This document shows positions 6,616 to 11,442 of a stretch of 11,442 nt of DNA, piece by piece. A program made the position numbers and the translations under genes. The stretch is from UBA7702 sp051866595 (GTDB taxonomy: Bacteria > Bacillota > Dehalobacteriia > UBA7702): NCBI GenBank assembly GCA_051866595.1, contig JBJDXI010000084.1:1-11442 (forward strand), given 5' to 3'. The notes below the pieces were generated by a model. The model was not told where the DNA came from. It saw only the letters and a program-made list of their open reading frames with translations, and ran no database searches. How positions within the stretch are numbered: position 1 is the first letter of the stretch; each line of letters opens with the position of its first letter.

Positions 6616-6969
6616 TTATTCCTGATTTGTTTCCTCTTTCGGTTCTTCGGTAATGTCGATAATGACTTCCTCACCGTCTTCCTCGGCGGAGGATTCCGCC
6701 TCCATGCGGACTTCGTTTTTCAGTTCGTCAATACGGCGGCGGTGTTCCTCAATTTCGTTAAAAAAGGCGGCAATATCTTCGGGTATTTCACCGTTTTTCC
6801 GACAGCGGTCATAAACGGTTTCACCGATTTTATAAAAGAGTTCGTCAATAGCGTGTTCTTCTTTGCCAATGGCAATTTTCGTTTTACCCGTTTCCAGCAG
6901 ATCGGAGCCTTTTTGCGCGGCCCGTCCGGCGAGACGGCTAGCTTTGCGCTGAAAATCTTTCAAATTCAT
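6616..6969 (-). CDS. Small charged, probably coiled-coil protein of unknown function
   Basis: I chose the second ATG (6969, 117 residues) because the AAGGAAGG ribosome site directly touches the first ATG at 6975 but is six bases from this one. The protein is soluble, without signal peptide. It opens with a basic, alanine-rich helix (MNLKDFQRKASRLAGRAAQK) and continues with a helical middle (36-88, with DELFYKIGETVYD and IEEHRRRIDELKNEV) that should form a hairpin or coiled coil. It ends in a very acidic tail (91-117). The first two parts resemble small clostridial proteins that usually end in a zinc ribbon; here no cysteine pair is present and the acidic tail takes that place. That resemblance is from memory. 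It lies downstream of the CoA-transferase gene with its own extended -10 promoter. Confidence 0.8.
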   Translation of the reverse strand: MNLKDFQRKASRLAGRAAQKGSDLLETGKTKIAIGKEEHAIDELFYKIGETVYDRCRKNGEIPEDIAAFFNEIEEHRRRIDELKNEVRMEAESSAEEDGEEVIIDITEEPKEETNQE

Positions 6970-6997
6970 AACCATCCTTCCTTTCTGTGATGGATAC

Positions 6998-7006
6998 AGT
7001 ATATCA
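6998..7006 (-). promoter_or_regulatory. Extended -10 promoter of the 117-residue ORF
   Basis: On the minus strand TGATATACT (7006-6998) is an extended -10 box with one mismatch to TATAAT. The -35 position (about 7021-7026, TGGTCT) is poor. A start near 6991 would leave a short leader with the AAGGAAGG site. The gap to the CoA-transferase stop is only about 60 bases, very AT-rich, with no good terminator, so the small gene may also be read from the CoA-transferase promoter. Confidence 0.5.
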
Positions 7007-7031
7007 TTTTTTTATAAAAAAGACCATCTTT

Positions 7032-8555
7032 TTATTTCATCGATCCGGTATCAAGAAATCTCTGATGCCAGGAAAGAGCTTCGCTGAGAATATGGGGGGT
7101 CTGTAGCTTCGCGCTGCCGCAGGCCCGACGGAAATAATCTTTCAGCATATCCTTATAATCGGGATGAGCGCATTTTTCAATGATCTCCGCGGCGCGTTCC
7201 TTCGGTGATAAACCGCGAAGGTCGGCATAACCGTGTTCCGTAACGAATACCGTGGTATCGTGCTCCGTATGGTCCACATGGGAAACCATGGGCACAATGG
7301 TGGAAATGGCACCGTCTTTGGCGGTAGAAGGCGTGGCAAAAATGCTGTAATAACCGTTATGAGCGAAATCACCGCTGCCGCCGATACCGTTCATAATACC
7401 GCTGGCAAACTGGTGAGTGGAGTTCACATTACCGTAAATATCCACTTCCAGAGGGGTATTGATGCAGATGACACCCAACCGGCGCACCAATTCCACATGG
7501 TTGCTGATTTCCTGAGGACGGAGGACAATATAATCTTTATAGCGGTTCACGTCTTTCTGGAAGCGGATCATACCATCGGGAGTGGGTGAAACCGAAGTTC
7601 CCGAGGCATAGGCCACTTTCCCATCGTCAATCAGATTCAGCACCGATTCCTGAATAACTTCGGTGAAAAATTCCAGATTTTCAAAACGGGATTTCCGCAT
7701 CCCTTCCAGAACGGCGTTGGACACGGTGCCCACACCGCTCTGAATCGGCAGAAGGTTTTCGGGCAGACGACCCTTTTTCACTTCAAAATCGAAGAAATCC
7801 AAAAGATGATCGGCCATTTTCGTATACGTATCGGTAATGGGAATGGCTTTGCGGTGACCGTCGGGCTGATTGGTAAAGACGATGGCGGCAATTTTCTTTT
7901 TGGGACAGGAAATATAGGGTTTCCCGATGCGGTCACGAACATGGCGGATGGGGATCACCCCTCGGTTGGGCGGATTTTTCAGCATCGCCACATCGTGAAG
8001 ACCGAAATAATCCATGGAGTTTTCTTCGTTAATTTCCACGATGACCTTATCCGCCAGTTTAATGGCCTGGGGCATGATACCGACGGAATTGGCCGGAATA
8101 ATGCCGCCGTTTTCCAGGATTCCCACCGCTTCCACGATGGCGATATCCGGTTTTTTATAAAAGCCGTACATCAGATTCTGAGGGAAAACACCGAGATGAA
8201 TATCGGAAAAAGAAAGTTGCCCGGCGTTGGTGGCCGCCCGTACTTTCCGGTTGGTCTGATAGGGCATCCGGTGATCGAGAATTCCGTTTTCCGCCCAGAT
8301 ACCGTCCAGCTCATCACCGGTAGAAGCGCCGGAATAGAGACTCAGTTTGATTTTTTCTCCGGCCTGAACCCTTTTAGCCAACGCCACGGGAACGGCTTTG
8401 GGGTATGAAGAAAGGGTGAAGCCGCTCACGGCAACCGTCATACCGTCTTTTAAAAGCAGAGCGGCATCTTCCGCGCTGCAAATCTTCGATTTCAATTCAT
8501 TACACAAAATACGTTCTTCCACAAAGTCCACTTCTTTCATCTTACTGTATTTCAT
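7032..8555 (-). CDS. Acetyl-CoA hydrolase/transferase family CoA-transferase (acetate, propionate or succinate type)
   Basis: The 507-residue protein has the full length of class I CoA-transferases of the succinyl-CoA:acetate / propionyl-CoA:succinate type. Hallmarks are SGFTLSSYPKAVP (44-56), the glycine motif QSGVGTVSNAVLEG (272-285), the catalytic glutamate in FTEVIQES (297-304, Glu299) and the late NGIGGSGDF loop that positions the acyl group. It moves CoA between short-chain acids through a glutamyl-CoA intermediate in the cytosol, a step in acetate, propionate or succinate fermentation; the substrate pair cannot be fixed by eye. The start is uncertain. The ATG at 8555 has no ribosome site and lies only about 10 bases from the predicted transcript start, while the ATG at 8540 (MKEVDF) follows a weak AGTAAG. 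Relatives usually begin close to the EERI segment (13-16), which favours a downstream start. Confidence 0.94.
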   Translation of the reverse strand: MKYSKMKEVDFVEERILCNELKSKICSAEDAALLLKDGMTVAVSGFTLSSYPKAVPVALAKRVQAGEKIKLSLYSGASTGDELDGIWAENGILDHRMPYQTNRKVRAATNAGQLSFSDIHLGVFPQNLMYGFYKKPDIAIVEAVGILENGGIIPANSVGIMPQAIKLADKVIVEINEENSMDYFGLHDVAMLKNPPNRGVIPIRHVRDRIGKPYISCPKKKIAAIVFTNQPDGHRKAIPITDTYTKMADHLLDFFDFEVKKGRLPENLLPIQSGVGTVSNAVLEGMRKSRFENLEFFTEVIQESVLNLIDDGKVAYASGTSVSPTPDGMIRFQKDVNRYKDYIVLRPQEISNHVELVRRLGVICINTPLEVDIYGNVNSTHQFASGIMNGIGGSGDFAHNGYYSIFATPSTAKDGAISTIVPMVSHVDHTEHDTTVFVTEHGYADLRGLSPKERAAEIIEKCAHPDYKDMLKDYFRRACGSAKLQTPHILSEALSWHQRFLDTGSMK

Positions 8556-8571
8556 TCAAATGATTACATAA

Positions 8572-8600
8572 ATATTACTACGAAGATCGCAATAAATCAA
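8572..8600 (-). promoter_or_regulatory. Probable promoter of the CoA-transferase gene
   Basis: On the minus strand TTGATT (8600-8595) and TAATAT (8577-8572) are 17 bases apart; each box matches four of six consensus bases. The predicted start near 8565 is only about 10 bases upstream of the first ATG, which argues for initiation at 8540 or further downstream. It lies back to back with the promoter of the PRC-barrel gene in a 115-base divergent gap. Confidence 0.5.
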
Positions 8601-8632
8601 ATCAAAATCTTGTTCTTTTTCGTTATTTCCGT

Positions 8633-8641
8633 TGATATAAT
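8633..8641 (+). promoter_or_regulatory. Extended -10 promoter of the PRC-barrel gene
   Basis: TGATATAAT at 8633-8641 is a perfect extended -10 element, identical in sequence to the one ahead of rph. The -35 position (8613-8618, TTCTTT) is weak. A start near 8648 gives a leader of about 23 bases carrying the AAGGTG ribosome site at 8659-8664. Confidence 0.65.
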
Positions 8642-8670
8642 GAAACAGAAACCGAAAGAAGGTGCAAAAT

Positions 8671-8940
8671 ATGATCCGAATATCGGAAATCGGCGTCAAA
8701 AAAACAGTCAATACCACCGACGGCAGAATATTGGGACAGATCAGCGATTTTGAAATCGACCCCAACGAAGGAAAAATCCGCAGTATCGTTCTGCCGGTTC
8801 AGGGAAAGGGCGGCCTTTTCCGGCGGAGAGAATACATCAGTATTCCCTGGCATGAAATAAAAAAAATCGGGTTTGATGTGATTCTGGTGGAAAGCACCGG
8901 ACAAAACATTCCCGATTTTTTAATTGACCGTCCCTATTGA
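8671..8940 (+). CDS. PRC-barrel protein of the YlmC/YmxH family
   Basis: The 89-residue product fits the single PRC-barrel proteins of the YlmC/YmxH group: MIRISEIGVKKTVN (1-14), DGRILGQISDFEID (17-30), a GKIRSIVLP strand (34-42), and YISIPWHEIKKIGFDVILV (55-73). The group is widespread in Bacillota, often linked with sporulation gene sets, but its biochemical role is not settled. It is a small cytosolic beta-barrel, probably acting by binding a partner protein or RNA. I start at the ATG at 8671 because AAGGTG ends six bases before it; an in-frame GTG at 8662 is part of that ribosome site. Its end is three bases from the end of the convergent methyltransferase gene, and its last third contains an inverted repeat that may terminate that gene. 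Confidence 0.88.
   Translation: MIRISEIGVKKTVNTTDGRILGQISDFEIDPNEGKIRSIVLPVQGKGGLFRRREYISIPWHEIKKIGFDVILVESTGQNIPDFLIDRPY
8859..8921 (-). terminator. Possible intrinsic terminator of the methyltransferase operon, inside the PRC-barrel gene
   Basis: AAAAAATCGGG (8861-8871) and CCCGATTTTTT (8911-8921) are a perfect 11-bp inverted repeat, and the 39-base interior can form a GGTG/CACC hairpin (8886-8898). On the minus strand the right arm runs into eight T (8866-8859). It starts 22 bases past the methyltransferase stop codon, a fitting distance. Against it, the loop is long and the GC core short. On the plus strand it would cut the PRC-barrel mRNA before its stop codon, so only minus-strand use makes sense. 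Confidence 0.42.
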
Positions 8941-8943
8941 TCT

Positions 8944-9807
8944 TTAAAACAGATCGGCAACGGCGCGGATATGTTCCACACTGACGCCGCAACAGCCGCC
9001 CAGCACCGTAATGCCTTTGGACATAAGATATTCCGTTCCCCGGCGAAATTCCGCGTTATCCATATCGTAAACGGGAACACCGTTCACACTTTTGGGAGCG
9101 CCGGCGTTGGGACAGGCGGAAATCGGAATCCCTGCCTTCTTCACCAGCGGTTCCAGAAGGTCTCCCAGCGTATAAGAATCAATTTCACCGCAGTTATGTC
9201 CCAGACAATCAATGCCAAGGGGGACCAGCGCGTCATAACAGGCCTCCGGCGTATCCCCCATCATGGTGGCGCCCTGCTTATTAAAAACAAGGCTGGCCAT
9301 CACCGGCAGATCAGAGACATCCCGCACCGCTTTCACGGCAAGCTTCATATCTTCCAGATGGAAAAAAGTCTGAATGGAAAAGCCGTCCACACCGCAGTCC
9401 GCCAGTACTTCGGCATGCTGACGGTAGGCGTCGTAGGCTTCTTCCGGCTTCAGCGTACCGAAGGGCTCCAAAAGCTCCCCAACGGGCCCCATATTCCCCA
9501 GAATATAAGCACGTCCATCCGTGGCTTTCCGGGAAATTTCCACCGCTCTGCGGTTCAGTTCTTTCCAGTCAAACTCCTTCACATGAACCGAAGCGTAAAT
9601 CGGATTCATGCTGAATGTATTGGTCAATGATATTTTCGACCCGGCATCCACATAGCTTTTCTGAATTTCATAAACTTTTTCCGGCATCGTCATGGTATTC
9701 ACCGCGCCGGGAGTTCCGCCGCCGACTTTCATCAGCTCCGTACCGGTGGCGCCGCAATGCAAAATCGGTTTTTCCGTTTTTAAAAAAGTTCTCAATGATT
9801 GTTCCAT
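8944..9807 (-). CDS. Homocysteine S-methyltransferase family protein
   Basis: The 287-residue protein is a single homocysteine-methyltransferase TIM barrel, like the N-terminal module of MetH or stand-alone MmuM/BHMT-type enzymes. The three expected zinc-binding cysteines are visible: Cys206 in LGHNCGE and Cys272-Cys273 in GGCCGVS. Other family stretches are GATGTEL (19-25), LTNTF (61-65), GNMGPVGELLEP (104-115) and CPNAGAPKSVNG (232-243). It should transfer a methyl group to a zinc-bound thiol, probably homocysteine; the donor (methyl-folate with a partner protein, S-methylmethionine, or another) cannot be told. No cobalamin or folate domain is attached. The start at 9807 is chosen because GGAAAGGA lies about 8 bases upstream and the ATG comes one base after the previous stop; a longer frame to 9873 would overlap that gene. 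Confidence 0.86.
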   Translation of the reverse strand: MEQSLRTFLKTEKPILHCGATGTELMKVGGGTPGAVNTMTMPEKVYEIQKSYVDAGSKISLTNTFSMNPIYASVHVKEFDWKELNRRAVEISRKATDGRAYILGNMGPVGELLEPFGTLKPEEAYDAYRQHAEVLADCGVDGFSIQTFFHLEDMKLAVKAVRDVSDLPVMASLVFNKQGATMMGDTPEACYDALVPLGIDCLGHNCGEIDSYTLGDLLEPLVKKAGIPISACPNAGAPKSVNGVPVYDMDNAEFRRGTEYLMSKGITVLGGCCGVSVEHIRAVADLF

Positions 9808-9808
9808 T

Positions 9809-10660
9809 TCAGTTTTCCTTTCCGTAAAAAACGGAAATACTGTCAAAAGAAAGACCTTCTTCCCTTCCCTCACCGATTACCTGAAGGACATGATTTCCGT
9901 CATTCTGTAAAATATGTTTCATGGCGTTGAGTTCACAGCACTCCAACGGCGAAAGCGCGCCGCTGAAATCGGTTTCACCGGAAGAGTCAAAGGTCTCCGC
10001 CAGAAAGACCGGATCCTCGCTGAACAGCGGCGTTTTTTCACTTTGGGCCGGGGTGAGAATCAGCACGCTGTAACAGTCACGATACGCAGCCAGCCGGTCC
10101 AGAAAGGAAGTCACATAATCCATCCCCGCCGCGGTATCAAAAACCAGCGGTGTAATACGTTTATCTTTCAGATAATAAGAAAAATAGGGCAGAATTTCCT
10201 TTAATTCTTCCGTTTCGCCGACTTTTTCACTGTCAATCACCGCACCCTGTTCCAATAAATGACTGATGGCATTGCCATCCACCTGAACAATGCCGAAAGG
10301 CGTTTGCCAGTCATACCAGGAAGAAACAGCATTATGCCCCAGGTTATCGGCAAAGGCAACAACAAGGACAAGCTTTGAAGGCAAAATTTCAGAAAGATCC
10401 GCCATTGTTCTGGCCGTTAGAACGCTGTTTCCGGAGGGAGACGGCAGAACCGCACCCCAGACCTCACCGGAAAAGGAATCAGTCTCACCTTCGTAATGAT
10501 AGGTGTAATCGGCGTGAAGCGCTGTTACGTTATAAACATTATTATATACCGGATTGACCGAAGATCCCAGCCGACCGTTTACCACAGCCCAACCGGCTAC
10601 AATCACCCAGCAGAAAGCGGCGAAGGAAAGAAAAATAAAGATCTTTCTTGTTTGGTTCAT
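9809..10660 (-). CDS. Membrane-anchored, diverged Memo-like protein (AmmeMemoRadiSam protein B-like)
   Basis: This 283-residue protein has an N-terminal membrane anchor (about 7-28: FIFLSFAAFCWVIVAGWAVV) and an outward-facing domain that I read as a diverged Memo fold. In order: LHADYTYHYEG (48-57) resembles the PHAGYTYSG motif, DNLGHNA (105-111) sits where the GPNHTG loop would be, YDWQTPFGIVQVD (116-128) matches the W.TPLG..PVD segment, LKEILPYFSYYL (153-164) the LPFLKYLF helix, and a two-cysteine helix (241-242) the late CG.GPI helix. The D..SH of the family's SSDLSHY motif is missing (TPAQSEK, 203-209). Memo proteins' biochemical role is unclear, and metal binding has been reported. The start at 10660 follows AAGGTG and overlaps the upstream stop as ATGA. 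The family call is by eye, without alignment; the gene itself is secure. Confidence 0.62.
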   Translation of the reverse strand: MNQTRKIFIFLSFAAFCWVIVAGWAVVNGRLGSSVNPVYNNVYNVTALHADYTYHYEGETDSFSGEVWGAVLPSPSGNSVLTARTMADLSEILPSKLVLVVAFADNLGHNAVSSWYDWQTPFGIVQVDGNAISHLLEQGAVIDSEKVGETEELKEILPYFSYYLKDKRITPLVFDTAAGMDYVTSFLDRLAAYRDCYSVLILTPAQSEKTPLFSEDPVFLAETFDSSGETDFSGALSPLECCELNAMKHILQNDGNHVLQVIGEGREEGLSFDSISVFYGKEN

Positions 10661-11442
10661 TTCTTCACCTTCCAATCGTTTACTTTGGCATTGCCAACCA
10701 GATCGCCGGTGGTCAGATTGAGCACATAAATTTCCGGAGCGACAGCTTTCCCCGCCTCTTCGGCACAGAAAGAAACCGATGCACTGTTACCGTCGGTAAT
10801 CCATTCATAATATCCCCGTCGAGCGGTAATGCCATTCTTTTCCACCACGGATACGCCTTTTGACGCTTTGATATAAACGAGATAGATGCTGTTATTCGTT
10901 TTCTCCCAGGTTACGGTCATATCAACGACTTCCCCGCAGTGGGCGGAAGTTACATTCTCCCCTTTTTGAGTAAAGACCGTTGTCAGCGAAGCGGCATCCG
11001 AAACATCTTTCAATACAAAAGACAACAGCACACCGTTATCTTCCGAAGACTCAGAATCCTCTGCCAGGGCAATATCATCCCGGTCCGTAACATTCAGAAG
11101 ACAGGAAAGCAACAGATAACGACCAGTCTGGGTCTCGATTTTTGTATTCATCAGAAAATCGAGGAGTCCCTGTTGTTCGGTCTGCTTCAACTTCTGCGCC
11201 AGATCCAGCATAAAAGCGGTGTTCGCGATATTGTACTGATCTTCGGCCTCTTTCAGACAGAGACCGTTTTCATTTTCTTTTAATTCTCTCTTCAATGTTT
11301 TATAAAGACGCAGCGCTTCCTTTTGATTCCCCGCCGCCTCGTAGCCTTCGGCAAGATAAAGCAGCGTTCGTTCACTGTTGCTGCCGTTATCCTCAATCAT
11401 GCCCATACTTTCGGAACAATCATAGCCGAAACAGGTCAGGCC
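10657..11442 (-). CDS. TPR-like protein of unknown function, N-terminal part beyond the window
   Basis: The frame is open to the right edge (at least 261 residues) and the first in-frame ATG at 11406 has no good ribosome site, so this is the C-terminal part of a larger protein. Residues about 26-72 (LLYLAEGYEAAGNQKEALRL and the following helix up to IANTAFML) look like one or two tetratricopeptide helical hairpins. A further helical segment follows (72-110), then a beta-rich C-terminal domain (about 125-261) with alternating strands such as WEKTNNSIYLVYIK and PEIYVLNLTTGDLVG. No catalytic motif is visible. The stop overlaps the start of the Memo-like gene by ATGA, so the two products are made together. 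It may be a secreted or membrane-anchored scaffold like its neighbour, but the missing N-terminus prevents a judgement. Confidence 0.72.
   Translation of the reverse strand, partial: GLTCFGYDCSESMGMIEDNGSNSERTLLYLAEGYEAAGNQKEALRLYKTLKRELKENENGLCLKEAEDQYNIANTAFMLDLAQKLKQTEQQGLLDFLMNTKIETQTGRYLLLSCLLNVTDRDDIALAEDSESSEDNGVLLSFVLKDVSDAASLTTVFTQKGENVTSAHCGEVVDMTVTWEKTNNSIYLVYIKASKGVSVVEKNGITARRGYYEWITDGNSASVSFCAEEAGKAVAPEIYVLNLTTGDLVGNAKVNDWKVKK

Noticed and set aside
7010..7042. AT-rich AAAAAGA/TCTTTTT hairpin just after the CoA-transferase stop
   Set aside because: The stem is almost entirely A-U and too weak for a convincing terminator. Transcripts more likely run on to 6507.
7806..8408. A 200-codon plus-strand frame opposite the CoA-transferase gene
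   Set aside because: It is codon-aligned antisense to a well-conserved CoA-transferase, rich in His, Gly and Asp, and lacks a ribosome site of its own.
8662..8670. GTG start nine bases upstream of the PRC-barrel ATG
   Set aside because: This GTG is itself part of the AAGGTG ribosome site serving the ATG at 8671.
9808..9873. A 22-residue N-terminal extension of the methyltransferase frame
   Set aside because: It lies inside the Memo-like gene, has no family similarity, and the ATG at 9807 has a proper ribosome site and family-like N-terminus.

Overview
This is an ordinary-looking chromosomal stretch from a low-to-mid GC Gram-positive-lineage bacterium (Bacillota). The set of genes (RNase PH next to RdgB, a YlmC/YmxH-type PRC-barrel protein, DUF554, an acetyl-CoA hydrolase/CoA-transferase and an OPT transporter with a P1 peptidase) and the near 50 percent GC fit an anaerobic fermenter such as a Negativicutes member. 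That placement is inference from gene content and style only. I see no CRISPR array, insertion sequence, prophage gene or integration site.

Layout. Positions 1-53 hold the 5' part of a tRNA-Gly(UCC) on the minus strand, with its own consensus promoter overlapping the end of rdgB. Positions 89-1430 (minus) are rph-rdgB, an RNA-trimming/nucleotide-pool-cleaning pair. Divergent from it, 1514-1987 (plus) encodes a small exported protein of unknown function, and 2063-2773 (plus) a DUF554 membrane protein with its own promoter and a possible operator. Converging on DUF554 is the minus-strand operon 6394-2757: OPT oligopeptide transporter, P1-family (DmpA-like) aminopeptidase and MutY, with junctions of 0 bp and a 4-bp overlap. 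Upstream on the same strand, and cut off by a strong terminator, are a small coiled-coil-like acidic protein (6616-6969) and a 507-residue CoA-transferase (7032-8555). Divergent from the CoA-transferase is the PRC-barrel gene (8671-8940, plus). It converges on a second minus-strand operon entering from the right edge: a TPR-like protein (partial), a membrane-anchored Memo-like protein and a homocysteine S-methyltransferase-family protein, again tightly coupled.

How the genes work together. OPT plus P1 peptidase is a plausible peptide uptake and hydrolysis module with mutY as a passenger. RNase PH trims tRNA 3' ends and lies just upstream of a tRNA gene. The CoA-transferase could serve acetate, propionate or succinate fermentation. 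The job of the TPR/Memo-like/methyltransferase operon is unknown and is the most interesting protein-level question here.

The most unusual DNA-level feature is the compact ends of genes. DUF554 and mutY overlap tail to tail by 17 bp, and each appears to use an intrinsic terminator hidden inside the coding sequence of the other. A possible similar case lies at the end of the PRC-barrel gene. Promoters are also tucked over the stop codons of upstream genes (rdgB/tRNA and the 157-residue ORF/DUF554), and several promoters share an extended -10 element.
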